Origin: Manis javanica
Lineage: Eukaryota; Chordata; Mammalia; Pholidota; Manidae
Direction: 5' to 3'
Length of the DNA: 64,000 nt
Assembly: GCF_040802235.1 (NCBI RefSeq)
Contig: NC_133163.1
Coordinates: 41,498,501-41,562,500, forward strand
Shown here: positions 14,895 through 27,223 of the stretch, in pieces
Layout: each line of letters opens with the position of its first letter
How positions within the stretch are numbered: the first letter of the stretch is position 1
Notes under the pieces: generated by a model
What the model saw: the letters and a program-made list of their open reading frames with translations, nothing else
What the model was told of the DNA's origin: nothing
Database searches by the model: none
Program-made: the position numbers and the translations under genes

Positions 14895-15046
14895 TCAGAA
14901 GGTATCTTCTTCTGAGGAGTCAGTGTCCCCCTGGATGGTGCTGATGATTGGAGACTGCAAGCAGTCCTCCAGATTTACTGAGGGCAGCGTCACAGACATC
15001 TTGGCAGGGGACATCTGAGAAGTGAAGAGTGGTACTGCTTTATCAC
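14895..15046 (-). CDS. Last coding exon, unidentified protein (C-terminal 50 residues)
   Basis: The exon begins with two bases (GT) that complete a Gly codon with the final G of the upstream exon, giving [14 protein letters not shown]... and ending ...[11 protein letters not shown] before TGA. The tail is Ser/Thr-rich and acidic, with SSEED a possible casein-kinase-2-type site. I do not recognise the gene. The low-complexity regulatory look of the tail would fit a nuclear or scaffold protein, but this is only an impression. Evidence that it is real: strong acceptor, in-phase match to a distant exon, stop codon followed by a normal-length 3' UTR with a canonical polyadenylation hexamer, and no overlap with repeats. 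The antisense plus frame (14824-15018) is a shadow. Confidence 0.75.
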
Positions 15047-15245
15047 CTGTAAGAATGGAGAAACTCAATCAGGTAAGCAAGTATATCCTAAGTATTTATG
15101 TGCTTTTCCATTTCCTAAATAATCCAGGGGATCAAAATAAGAATTGCATATGAGGTAATTGCTTTTCTCAATGTGCTCAGAACTTGTTAGATAAAATACA
15201 CCCTTCCTCCTTTCCCCTTCCTAGATATTTATAGACATTTAAGAA

Positions 15246-15256
15246 GATATGTTATG
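15246..15256 (+). repeat. Target-site duplication of L1 C, left copy
   Basis: GATATGTTATG, repeated exactly at 21544-21554 on the other side of the element. Confidence 0.85.
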
Positions 15257-16217
15257 GCCTTCCAGAAAAAGATGGTGGCATGAGAAGTGAGGCACCCAAA
15301 ACAACATATAACACAAAAATACAGCAACCTGTAAAGAGCAACCTGAAAGAAGACTAACAGACTGCCTACATCTGGGGAAAAGAAAAGACCTCACAGAAAA
15401 GGGTAAACTAGCAAAGACCCAATGCTGCAGGACCCAAGCCCTCCCTCCCACCCCAGCTCACAGGTGAAGGAAGAGAAACAAAGTGGGGATGGAGTAAAAA
15501 ACCAGGACTGCTAAACACCCACTCCTGGAGATCTGCTCTGGGAGCACGAACTCACATTACATGGTGCTCTGGAGACTAGTGGGGTTGGAAAGTAAAGATG
15601 GATGGAATACTCAGAGAGACTGAGATTCCAGCCACTTATGGAGAACAGGTACCCACAACTGGCCACTCTGAGACAAAAAAAAGGTGGGCACTTTGAAAGA
15701 CTTCCCAACAGTAGGAGCAGTGCTAATGGGGCAAGGATTATACAGAGCTTGCTTCTCAGGAGAAAGGAGACAGGTGAACAAAATCATCCTAGCACACTAA
15801 GTCCAGCAAGTGGGAACTTTCAGGAGCTTCAAGCACTCCATCCCCATGGCTGGCAAAACAGTCCCAAGGACCCAACTGCAATACTGCAGCCTGCCGCTCC
15901 CAGACAGAACCTGTACGCTCACCTGCAGCTCCTACCATTGAGACAGACCAGAAGGAGGGAGGGCCAACTTATGGAAGCTACAGGGGCATAACACAGAGGC
16001 TCCTCCCTGCATGCTTGGCCCAGTGGCCCTGGGACTGGAGGAAGGCACTGAAGCTGGAGAGCAAGTAAGAGCTCTTTCCTCCCAGCAGGCACCAGTGGCA
16101 TGTGCCTGCGATCACCAGCATTGCTCTGGGTACTGGGGAGCTCCAGAGAGTAGAGCTTCTGGGCAAAAGAGGGTGCTGCCTAGACAAAGTTATTATTCCA
16201 TAGTAATCATTAGAAAT

Positions 16218-17087
16218 ATGAAATGGCATGAGAATTTTGTATGAACAAGGATCCCACAAACAACAGAAAGAGGGCTAAGTGAAACTGAAATCACCAATCT
16301 TCCTGATAAAGATCTCAAAATAAAAATCACAAACATACTAATGGACCTAAAGAAAAATATTCAAGATCTCAGGCACACCTTCAAGAAAGAGATAGACACT
16401 TTGAAAAATACGGTATCTGAAATGAAACAAAAAAGAGAAGGATTTAGAAGCAGATTAGATGAAGTAGAGGAAACAACAAATGAAATAGAAGTCAGAGAAG
16501 AGGTATACAAAGAAGCTGAGGCACTGAGAGAAAAAAGGATCTCTAGGAATGAAAGAATAATGAGAGAACTGTGTGGCCAATCCAAACAGAACAATATTGA
16601 CATTACAGGGGTGCCAGAAGAAGAAGAGAGAGAAAAAGGGATAGAAAGTCTCTTTGAGGATATAATTGCTGGAAAATTCCCCAGTCTGGGAAAGGAAATA
16701 GTTTCTTAGGCCATGGAAGTGCACAGATACCGAAACACAAGGGAACCAGGAAGACAACACCAAGACATATAATAATTAAAATGGCAAAGATCAAGGATAA
16801 GGACAGACTATTAAATGCAGCCAGAAAGAGAAAAAATGGCCATGTTTAAGGGGAAGCCCATCACGCTATCATCAGACTTCTTCAGCAGAGACCTTACAGG
16901 CCAAAAGGGAGTGGCATGATATAATTCATGCAATGAAACAGAAGGGCCTCAAACCAGGAATACTCTATCCAGCAAGATTACCATTTAAATTAGAAGCAGG
17001 GATTAAACAATTTCCATCTAAGCAAAAGTTGAGGGAAATTCCCTCCCAAAACCCGTCTCTACAGTGTATTTGGGAGGAACTGCTATA
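16218..17087 (+). pseudogene. L1 C ORF1, early stop and frameshifts
   Basis: The ATG at 16218 is followed by a stop after eight codons (MKWHENFV). The longest surviving piece (16341-16709) holds the coiled coil and the KRISRNERIMRELC and PEEEEREKGI segments. The C-terminal part (KQKLREI-like block near 17020) follows in other frames. Aligned length is near 290 codons, as in L1 D and G. Role as for L1 B ORF1. Confidence 0.85.
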
Positions 17088-17386
17088 GAGGAAAGGGCTC
17101 CTAAGGCTAAACAGTTGTCACCAGAGAAAATACCACCACAGTAAAGGAAGTAGACCAATTAATTACTAAACATATACAAAATTAAATCAACTACCCACAA
17201 AGTCAGTCAAGGGATACACAAAGAGTACAGAATATGACACCTAACATATAAAGAGTGCAGGAGGAAGAAAAAGGAGAAAAAAAACCCATTAGATTGTATT
17301 TGAAACAGCATAATAAGCAAGTTAGACTATTAGATAGTAAAGAAGCTGCCCTTGAACCTTCGGTAACCACAAACCTAAACTGTGCA

Positions 17387-20300
17387 ATGGCAATAAGCAC
17401 ATATCTTTCTATAATCACTCTAAATGTAAATGGTCTGAATACACCAGTCATAATACACACAGTTACAGAATGGATGAAAAAACAAAACCCATCTATATGC
17501 TGCCTACAAGAGACTCACTTCAAACCCAAAGACATACACAGACCAAAGCTGAAGGGATGGAAAAAATATTTCATGCAAATAATAGGGAGAAGTAGGAATT
17601 GCAGTACTTGTATCAGACAAAATAGACATCAAAACAAAAAAAGTAACAGAAACAAAGAATGACATTATGTAATGATAAAAGAGTCGATCCAGCAAGAGGA
17701 CATAACCATTATAAATATCTATGCACCCAACATAGGAGCACCTACATATGTGAAACAAATACTAACAGAGTTAAAGAGGGAAACAGAATGCAATGTATTC
17801 ATTTTAGAAGAATTAAACACTTTACTCACGAAAAACAACAGGTCAACCAGACAGAAAATAAGTAAGGAAAAAGAGGCACTGAAAAACACATTAGAACAGA
17901 TGGACCGAACACACACCTACAAAACACTCCACCCAAAAGCAGCAGGATACACATTCTTCTCAAGTATAATGGAACATTTTCAAGAAGAGATTATATACTG
18001 GTCACAAAAAGAGCCTCAGTAACTTCAAAGGGATTGAAATGGTACCAACCAGCTTCTCAGACCACAAAGGTATGAAATGAGAAATAAATTATGCAAAGAA
18101 AACACAAAAGCCCACAAACACATGAAGCACCCAAATAATCAGTCCATTAATGACCAAATAAAAACAGAGATCAAGCAATATATGGAGACATATGACAAGA
18201 ATAACTTATCACTGCAAAATCTGTGGGATGTAGCAAAGGCCATGCTAAGAGAGAAAAATATTGCAATACAGCCTTACCTCAGGAAAAAGAACAATGTCAT
18301 ATGAACAGTCTAAACACAATTAACAAAACAAGAAAAAGAAGAACAAATGACACCCATAGTCAGTAAAAGGAGGGACATAATAAAGATCAGAGCAGAAATA
18401 AACAAAATCATGAAGAATAAAATAAAAGAAAGAATCAATGAAAGCAGGAGCTGGTTGTTTGAGAAAAAAAACAAAATAGATAACTCTTCTAGCCAGACTT
18501 ATCCAGAAAAAAAAAAGAGTGTACACCGATAAAGAGAATCAGAATTGAGAAAGGAAAAATCACTACAGACACCACAGAAATACAAAGATTTACAGGAGAA
18601 AACTATGAAAAATTATATGCTAACAAATTGGATAACCTAGAAGAAATGGACAACTTTCTAGAAAAATACAACCTTCCAAGGCTGACCCACGAAGAAACAG
18701 AAAATCTGAACAGACCAATTGCCAGCAATGAAATTGAATTGTTCATCGAAAACTACCTAAGAACAAAACACATGGACCAGATGGCTTCACCGCTGAATTT
18801 TATCAAACATTTAGTGAAGACCTAATACTCATCCTCCTTAAAATTTTCCAAAAAGTAGAAGAAGAGGAAATACTTCCAAACTCATTCTATGAGGCCAGCA
18901 TCACTCTAATACCAAAACCAGGCAAAGGCACCACACATACAAAAAAATTACAGACCAATATCCCTGACGAATATAGATTCAAAAATATTCAACAAAATAT
19001 TAGCAGACTGCATTAAAAAAACACATCAAAAAGATCATGCATCATGATTAAGTGGGATTTTTTCCAGGAATGCAAGGATGGTACAACATTCGAAAATCCA
19101 TCAACATCATATACCAATTCAACAAAAAGGACAAAAATCACATGATCATCCCCATAGATGCTCTAAAAGCATTTGACAAAATTTAACATCCATTCATGAT
19201 AAAAACTCTCAGCAAAATGGGTATAGAGGACAAATACCTCAGTATAATAAAGGCCATATATGACAAACCCACAACCAATATCATTCGTAACAGTGAAAAG
19301 CTCAAAGCTTTTCCTCTAAGATCAGGAACAAGACAAGGATGCCCACCCTCCCCACTTTTATTCAACATAGTACTAGATGTCCTAGCCATGGCATTCAGAC
19401 AACAGAAAGAAATAAAAGACATCCAGACAGATAAGGAAGAAGTTAAACTGTCAGTGTTTGCAGATGACATGATATTGTATATAAAAATCCCTAAAGAACC
19501 CACCCCAAAATTGCTAGAACTAATAAATGAATTCAGCAAAGTTTCAGGATACAAAATTAATACACAGAAATCTATATGCTATACTATATACTAACAATGA
19601 ACTAGCAGAAAGAAAAATCAGGAAAACAACTCCATTTACAATCGCATCTCAAAAAGAATAAAATACCTAGGAATAAACCTAACCAAGGAAGTAAAAGACC
19701 TTTTCTCTGAAAACTATAAGACACTCATAAGAGAAATTAAAGAGGACACCAACAAATGAAAATATATCCCGTGCTCATAGGAAGAATTAATATTGTGAAA
19801 ATGGCAATCCTCCCTAAAAGCAATCTACAAATTCAATGCAATCCCTATCAAATTACCAATGGCATTCTTCAATGAACTAGAACAAATAGTTCTATAATTC
19901 ATATGGAACCACAAAAGACCACGAATAGCCAAAGCAATCCTAAGAAGGAAGAATAAACCTGTGGGAATTACACACCCCAACTTCAAGCTCTACTATAAAG
20001 CCACAGTAATCAAGACAATTTGGCACTGGCACAAGAACAGACCCATAGATCAATGAACAGAATACAGAGCCCAGATATAAACCCACACATATAAGGCCAA
20101 ATAATATACAATAAAGGAGCCATGGACATACAATGGGGAAATGACAGCCTCTTCACCAGCTGGTGTTGGCAAAACTGGACAGCTACATGTAAGAAAATGA
20201 AACTAGATTATTGTCTAACTCCATACACAAAAGTAAACTTGAAATGGATCAAAGAACTGAATGTAAGTCATGAAACCATAAACTGTTAGAAGAAAACATA

Positions 20301-21192
20301 GGCAAAACTCTCTTGAATATAAACACGAGCAACTTTTTCCTGAACAGATCTGCTTGGGCAAGGGAAACAAAAGCAAAAATGAACAAATGGGACTACATCA
20401 AACTAAAAAGCTACTGTACAGAAAAGGATATCACCAGTAGAACAAAAAGGCATCCTACAGTATGGGAGAATATATTCATAAATGGCATATCCAATAAGGG
20501 GTTGATATTCAAAATATAGAAAGAACTCACATGCCTCAACAACCAAAAAGCAAACAACCCATTTAAAAAATGGGTGAAGGATATGAACAGACACTTCTCC
20601 ACAGAAGGAATTCAGATGGCCAACAGGTACATGAAAAGATGCTCCACATCACTAATCATCAGAGAAATGCAAATTAAATCCACAATGATGTATCACCTTA
20701 CACCAGTTAGGACGGCCAACATCCCAAAGACAAGGAACAACAAATCCTGGTGAGGATGCAGAGAAAGGGGAACCCTCCTACACTGTTGGTGAAATATAAA
20801 TAAGTTCAACCATTGTGGAAAGCAATATGGAGGTTCCTCAAAAAACCAAAAATAGAAATACCATTTGACCCAGAAATTCCACTCCTAGGAATCCACCCAA
20901 AGAAAACCAGATCTCAGATTCAAAAAGACATATGCACCCCTATGTTTATGTATATGGTACAGCACTACTTACAATAACCAAGATATGGAAGCAACCTAAT
21001 TGTCCATCAGTAGATGCCTGGAGAAAGAAGAGGTGGTACATATACACAATGGTATATTATTCAGCTATAAGAAGAAAACAAATCCTACCATTTGCAACAA
21101 CATGGATGGAGCAAGAATGTATTATGTTCAGTGAAATAAGCCAGGTGGAGAAAGACAAGTACCAAATGATTTCACTCATTTTTGGAGTATAA
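17387..21192 (+). pseudogene. L1 C ORF2, multiply broken, FADD retained
   Basis: Begins MAISTYLSIITLNVNGLN. The endonuclease start is intact, with the catalytic-Glu motif CLQETHFKPKD (about 17498-17530), but the frame is lost near 17590. The RT core (19196-19594) keeps the catalytic FADD at 19457-19468. Further pieces at 18077-18825 and 20313-20519 are separated by shifts and stops. The C-terminal Cys-rich region has lost residues (a TGA interrupts it near 20751). The end of the ORF, KYQMISLIFGV then TAA, is at 21192. Non-functional. Confidence 0.9.
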
Positions 21193-21543
21193 TAAAAGAG
21201 AAAAACTGAAGGAACAAAACAACAGCAGACTCTCAGACTCCATGAAGGGACTAGCAGTTACCAAAAGGGAGGGGTAGGGAAAGGGTGGGTCGTGAGGGAG
21301 GGAGAAGGGGATTAAGGGGCATTATGATTAGCACACATAATGTAGCGGGTTCACAGGGAAGGCAGTATAGCACAGAGAAGACAAGTAGTGATTCTGTAGC
21401 ATCTTACTTTGCTGATGGACAGTGATTGCAATGGGGTTTGTGTGGGGGGCACTTGATAATGTGAGTGAATGTAGTAAACACAATATTGCTCATTTGAAAC
21501 CTTCATAAGATTGTATATCAATGATACCTTAATGAAAAAAAAG

Positions 21544-21554
21544 GATATGTTATG
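21544..21554 (+). repeat. Target-site duplication of L1 C, right copy
   Basis: GATATGTTATG immediately after the A tail, identical to 15246-15256. Confidence 0.85.
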
Positions 21555-21876
21555 AACTGGATGTTATGTGTCCCTAAAATTCATATGCTGAAATCCTAAT
21601 GCCTGATGTGATGGCATTAGGAGGTGGGGTCTTTGAGAGGTGCATAGGTCATGAAGGTGGAGCCCTCATGAACGGATTTATAAAAGGGGTCCCAGGGAGC
21701 TTGCTGGCCTCTTCTACTTTGTGAACACACAGTGGGAAGGCAGTGGCTATGAACCAGGAAGATGGGCCTTGATTTTAGACTCCCAGTATTCAGAACTGTG
21801 AGAAATAGATGTGTGTCATTAATAAGCCATCTAGCCTAGAGTAGGTTGTTATGGCAGCCCGAAAGGGATAAGACAG
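21555..21876 (+). repeat. Ancient LTR-like interspersed repeat (MaLR-style)
   Basis: A familiar mammalian repeat: AAAATTCATATGCTGAAATC, ATGGCATTAGGAGGTGGGG, GAGCCCTCATGAACGG, AGAACTGTGAGAAATAGATG and GGCAGCCCGAAAGGGATAAG. The exact subfamily is not assigned. L1 C inserted at or next to its left edge. Confidence 0.65.
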
Positions 21877-21939
21877 TAATGAGTGCCAGAAGGTGGGTAC
21901 AAATGATAAAGGCCAGCTAAGACTGAGTAGGAGTAAGAG

Positions 21940-22165
21940 CCTAGTTTCTGAAACCCAGACTTACCCTCTCAATGACTGTGTGGCTTTCGGCAAGTTATTT
22001 ACCACTCAGAATTTCAGTCCTCATGTATTAAATGGGTTAATAGTACCTACACCTTGCACAGTGCAGCAAGTAAAAAATAAAATTGGTAAAGAGCTCAATA
22101 ATAGAGCTTAGTACTTAGTAAGTTCTCAAAAACTAAGAGTTACCATTACCACTAAATGATCCTAC
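21940..22165 (+). repeat. MIR SINE
   Basis: Sense MIR core: CTCAATGACTGTGTGGCTTT, GGCAAGTTATTTACC, CAGTCCTCATGTATTAAATG, and the 3' TTAGTACTTAGTAAGTTCTC. The open frame at 21893-22111 is a by-product of the repeat. Confidence 0.75.
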
Positions 22166-24049
22166 TATCACAACTATTACCATCAAGCAAATAGCTAAAA
22201 CCCAATAGAAAACACACTGGAATAGCCCTAAAATAAGGGGTTGGTGTTAAGTTATAGAAAGAACATAATTCTTTTTAAAGTAGTAAGATATGAGCCATGT
22301 AAAAACCATCTGAAGTCAAAGGTTACTGAGGAACTTCACTCTTCCTCCTACTCCTAAAAAATGTATCCTTAACTCAGGATCATGTCATTAATGCTCATTT
22401 ACTGAGTGCCTAAGAGTGCTGTGCTGTTAGTTAACAAAACTGATAGAACGGAAGCAATGTCAAAGGAGAAAATAGTCAAGTGGTCATTCAAGTATCATCA
22501 ACATTTGACCTTGGAAAGTATTTTTCTCTGTAAAACAGACCTTTCTTTGTTATCTTTACATTTAACCAAATATGGGAAAAAAAATTCCACTCCATGGGTT
22601 GAGAGAAGCAGGAGGCAATATAGAAGCTGGCTGGTGGCACAGGAGAGGCAGTTTGTGATGAAGAATTCATTAATATGTTAAAATATGCAGTTGACCACAT
22701 ACGCATATTTGTGTTTATACCCTAATTCACTTCTTTTAAGTTTAAAGCACATAGCCTAAGAAGATAAAGAATGCCACCTTGGTATTAGTTAAGACCACAA
22801 AAATTTTCATTTCAATTTTCATAGATTTACCAAATATACATATGAATATTAAGTACCTTAAAAACAAATTATCTTAAACAACCTTAAAGACATCTCTGAG
22901 TCAAGAGTCATAGTATTCTAAAACTTGTTTATGTTTTTCAAGTAGTTTCTACAGTAATGAAGTGGAATTCTCAATTAAGTTTTTATAGGGACAACAATAA
23001 AAGCTGACAATTCTGGTGATTTCAAAGATGATTCAATCACAGCTGTCTAAGATGATCAGAATACTTGCAAAAGGCAAATTTCTTTCATATTAGGCAGTCT
23101 AACAAAGTACTTTGAATATTATGGCATTCTTTTTTGCTACTTTTATCAATATCTTCTTTCTTATGACAGAGGGGAGAGAAATAAGATTTGGTATCATTAT
23201 GGAAACATCACTAACTAATACCACAGTATTAAGAAGAAATAAGAATGCTTTAAGAAGAAATCGATTATTATATCAATATATATAGAATAAACATTTTAAA
23301 TAGGAAAAAGATTTTTGAAATTTAGCTTTGTCAGGATATAAGAATTACAATTATGAAAAACAATAGAACCGCTTTTTAAGAAATCTTTATAGGACATAAG
23401 AATTATTTAAATATTCTGACATTTTACAAAGCTGTGATGCAGAGTACATAAAATAACCAAAAGTAGTATCTAAGATCAGAGCTTACTTCATCAATAAACT
23501 AAAAACTAACACAAGGTATAGCTAAGGCCAAGAGCAAAATTAATTTTCAACCCACAAAATTAATTCAGCATTAGCTTTCCCCAGTTATTAAGAGCAATTC
23601 CATTCCTTGAGTTATGTATGTTAAAAACTACACTAATGTCAATATTATTCTTTTCCTTGTTATCTAATTTCACCAAACAATTTTACAAGTATCTTCATTT
23701 TCTACTATGTGCATTAAATTACTGATTAAATTGCTCAATGACTTAACAAAAGCTGTAACTTTTTTTTAAACCTTAAAGTTTACATGTCTTGAGGCACATA
23801 CTAAACTCAACTGTTAAAATGTTACACTATTTCTTGTAGTTACTATATTATATTTATATAGAAATTCAAAATTTCATAAAGATCTTTTCCCCAATCATCT
23901 TATCTCATCCTATCAGTAGTTTTGGAAGATGGACAATTTTGAGGCACAGAGATGTCAAAGTGGGTTTTTCCAAAAGCATATGCTCACTGACTAAACATCT
24001 ATATAAATCCAGCATGTGAATGTAGCTACACTGGTGCTGCAAGGGTACA
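22166..24049. other. AT-rich intron, nothing recognised
   Basis: 1.9 kb with no repeat or exon I can support. Reading frames here are short and lack splice context. Confidence 0.5.
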
Positions 24050-24960
24050 CACAGTTGTAAAAGAAAGCTCTCATCCTCAAGAAGCTCATAATCTTGTGCT
24101 GGGGATAAACATGTAGAGCAATAGTTTAAATGGAAGTAGCAGTTGAGCTGGGACTTAAAAGATCAAGAAGGTGATGAGAACAACAAAATAAAGTCAAGAT
24201 AGTTTGTTAAGGCTCTGAGTATTCTGATATTCAAAGTATTGATTGGATAGAAGGAATAGTGACAGAAGGCCCTGAAAGAAGACCAGGGTCAAATTCTGTA
24301 GAGAATGGTGAGTTGCAAAATATTTGAACAGAGGAGTATTGTGATCAAACATATTTTAGAAAAGAAAAATCTAATAGCTGCATGGAAAACATGGAGAGGA
24401 GAGATGGATCTGTAGAAACAGTCCATGTAAGAACTGGACTTGGCAATGATGATCCTTGGCAATGGAAACAGATTCAAGATATTTTGGAGTGAGACTCAGT
24501 ACTTACGAAGAATTGAATAGGTCTCTGAGAGGTAAAGTTCATTGAATAGGCAGTAATAAGACCATATAAAAGCTTGAGACTATTTTAAAGGTAGGGAAAT
24601 ACCAGAATCAGTTATACACTTGGTGAAGTTGAATGCCTGCAAGATTTGTGAATGGACTTTTCCAGCAAGCAACTGGAATCAAAGGTGTCAAAAATTACAA
24701 GACAGTTTTAGAGATAGAGACAAGCAGTCATCTACATAGATATAATAATTAGAGCAATGAGAATAGTGATCACCTAAGGAGAGAAAACAGACAGAAATGG
24801 TGACAAAAATCCAGAGAAAGACAAAGATGGGTGAATTAAGAAAAAAATAAAGAAAACAAAAGGCAAGTGTCAGAGAGATAAGTAGGAAGAGATCCAAGAG
24901 GGAAGAGTCACACAAGGTAAGGAAGGTTTTCAAAAAAGGAAGTCTAGTGTAATTCATCTA
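24050..24960 (+). repeat. Long copy of an ancient mammalian interspersed repeat
   Basis: Purine-rich repeat of a type common in mammals: AAGAAGCTCATAATCTTGTG, AGAAGGCCCTGAAAGAAG, GAACAGAGGAGTATTGTGATC, AGGCAGTAATAAGACCATAT, then AGTGATCACCTAAGGAGAGA. Two partial copies of the same repeat occur at 31640-31860 and 49540-49730. Possibly L2/CR1-clade LINE-derived; I cannot assign the family with confidence. Confidence 0.5.
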
Positions 24961-25040
24961 ATTCATATTGGTGGAGCTGAGACAACTCATTGCTTTTTGC
25001 ATTATACCAAATACCTTCTTTACCCAAATACCTTCTTTAT

Positions 25041-25053
25041 AAGTATTCCTTTT
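25041..25053 (+). repeat. Target-site duplication of L1 D, left copy
   Basis: AAGTATTCCTTTT, repeated exactly at 31343-31355. Confidence 0.9.
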
Positions 25054-26049
25054 GAGGGGAAGTAAAAAGATGGTGGCATGAGAAGTGAGGCAGAAATCTC
25101 CTCCCAAAACCACATATATTTTGAAAATACAGCAAATACAACTATTCCTAAAAGAGTGACCAGAATTGAGTACATCAGCCAGTCTACCTCTGGAAGAAGT
25201 GAACATCTCATGAAAAAGGGTAAAGTAAAAAAAGCCGCAACCTGGTGGGACCTGAGCACTTCCCCCACTGCAGCTCACCAGTGGGAGGAAGAGAATCAGA
25301 GTGGGGAAGGAGAAGAAGGAAAGGATTGCTAAATACCTAGCCCTACAAATCTACCCTGGAAGCACAGATCCATGTTGCATCGTGCTCTGGATATTAGAGG
25401 AGTTTAAACCCAAAGTCAGAGAGTAAAACTGCAAACAGGTTCCCACAACTGGTTACCCTGAGACAAAAGAAAAGCAGGTGCTTTGAAAGACTTCTCAACA
25501 GTCAGAAGACTGCTAAAGGGGCAAGGGTTTAGGAAAAGGAACAGATGGACAAATTATCCAGGCACACTCAGCCCAGTAGGTTAGGAACTTTCAGGAGCTT
25601 CAGGTGCTCCAATCCCCTGGTTGGCAAGGCAGCCCTGAGGTCCCTCACCACAATCTATCACTCTTTCCTCCCCACCGGCACCTGCGCACAAAACCACTGT
25701 CCCCGCCATTGCTGCAGACTAGCTGGAGGGCAGCCCTGCCTACAGCAGCTACACAGATTAACACAGAGGCTTCTCCCTGTGCATGGTGACCGGGAAGCAC
25801 AAAGGGTCTTTGCCCTCCTTGCAAACACCCATACAGCTTGCCTGTGACCCCCGCCATCTCCCTAGGCCATCCCAAGGGCCACCCCAACCACGGCAGCTTA
25901 CAGGATTAACCCAGAGGCTGTGCCCTGCACACAGTTAAGCAGCACAGACAGTGGAGCAAGGATGGGTGACCGGGAAGCAGGAAGGGACATTTTCCTCCCC
26001 ACTGACACTCATGCTGCTTGCCTGCAACCACTCCCATCATTCCAGGACT

Positions 26050-26916
26050 ATGAAAAGGCAGAGGAAACTTGTTCAATCCAAAATCCATCAAACACCAGAA
26101 AGAGGGCTTAGAGAGACTGAACTCACCAATCTTCCTGAAAAAGAATTCAAAATGAAAGTTGTAAGGATGCTAATGGAGCTATAGAGAAATATTCAAGAGC
26201 TAAGGAATGAATTCAGGAGGGAGATAGACATGGTAAAAAAAATAATAACAGAAATGAAACAAACAATGGATGGATTTAAAAGCAGATTAGATGACTTAGA
26301 GGAGATGGTAAATGCACTAGAAATTAGAGAAGAATACAAAGAACCTGAGGCAGAGAGAGAAAAAAGGATCTCCAGGAATGAACAAATATTAAGAGAACTG
26401 TGTGACAAATCCAAACAGAAAAATATTTGCATTATGGTGGTGCCAGAAGAAGAAAAGAGAGAAAAAGGGATAAAATGTGTCTCTGAGAAAATAATTGCTG
26501 AAAACTTCCCCAATCTGGGGAAGGAAGTAGTCTCTCAGGCCATGGAAGCCTGTAGATCTCCTACCACAAGGGACCCAAGGAAGACAACACCAAGACACAT
26601 AATAATTAAAATGGCAAAGATCAAGGACAAGGACAGACTATTAAGAGCAGCCAGAGAGAGAAAAAAGATCACATACAAAGGAAAACCCATCAGGCTAACA
26701 TCAGAATTCTCAGCAGAAACCCTACAGGACAGAAAGGAGAGGCATGACATATTCAATGCAATGAAACAGAAGGGCCTCGAAACAAGAATACTCTACCCAG
26801 CAAGATGATAATTTAAATTTGAAGGAGGGATTAAACAATTCCCAGTTAAGCAAAAGTTGAGGGTGTTTACCTCACACAAACCATCTCTACAGTGTATTTT
26901 AAAGGGACTGCTCTAG
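26050..26916 (+). pseudogene. L1 D ORF1, full frame with three nonsense codons
   Basis: The frame from ATG 26050 to TAG 26914-26916 stays in register over 288 codons, broken only by stops at codon 45 (26182) and codons 253-254 (26806-26811). In order: N-terminus MKRQRKLVQSK, coiled coil (about residues 45-105), KRISRNEQILRELC, PEEEKREKGI in the RRM domain, PRHIIIKMAKIKDKDRLL, then the C-terminal domain with GKPIRLTSEFSAETLQ and QKLRVFTSHKPSLQ. This is one of the two best-preserved ORF1s in the window (with L1 G) and shows this lineage's ORF1p length, about 50 residues shorter than human. Confidence 0.9.
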
Positions 26917-27223
26917 ATGGAAGTGCAGCTAAGGCTAAACAGCTGTCACCAGAGAAAATAAAACCACAGCAAAGGAAGCAGATTAATTAAATGCTAACCA
27001 AATGCAAAATTAAATCAGCTACCCACAAAGACAGTAAAGGTATACACAAAGAGTACAGAACATGACACCTAACATAAAAAGAGAGAAGGAGGAAGAAAAA
27101 GAAGGGGGAAAAAAAAGAATCTACACATTGTATTTATAATAGTGTAATAAATGAGTTGTTAGACTGCTAGATAGTAAAGAAGCTGCCCTTGAACCTTTGG
27201 TAACCAGGAATCCAAAGCCTATA

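Larger units (their letters stand above)
14700..15046 (-). other. Terminal exon of the host gene, with 3' UTR
   Basis: On the minus strand an acceptor, TTTCTCCATTCTTACAG, abuts the exon at 15046. The exon carries 152 coding nt, a TGA (14895-14897), about 190 nt of 3' UTR and an AATAAA at 14720-14725, with cleavage expected near 14700. The sequence is less AT-rich than its surroundings. The exon is joined in phase to the exon at 61359-61467 across a 46.3-kb intron (see the CDS entries). Confidence 0.8.
15257..21543 (+). mobile_element. L1 'C': full-length LINE-1 with 11-bp TSD
   Basis: 6.29 kb flanked by perfect 11-bp direct repeats (15246-15256 and 21544-21554), so both ends are defined. 5' UTR 15257-16217, ORF1 16218-17087, ORF2 17387-21192, 3' UTR, short A tail. 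It inserted just outside an older LTR-like repeat (21555-21876), in the host intron, antisense to the gene. Its 5' end is only 210 bp from the terminal-exon acceptor at 15046. Both ORFs are broken. Confidence 0.95.

Noticed and set aside
14824-15018. 64-codon plus frame at the terminal exon
   Set aside because: It is antisense to the better-supported minus-strand coding exon with splice acceptor, stop and AATAAA.
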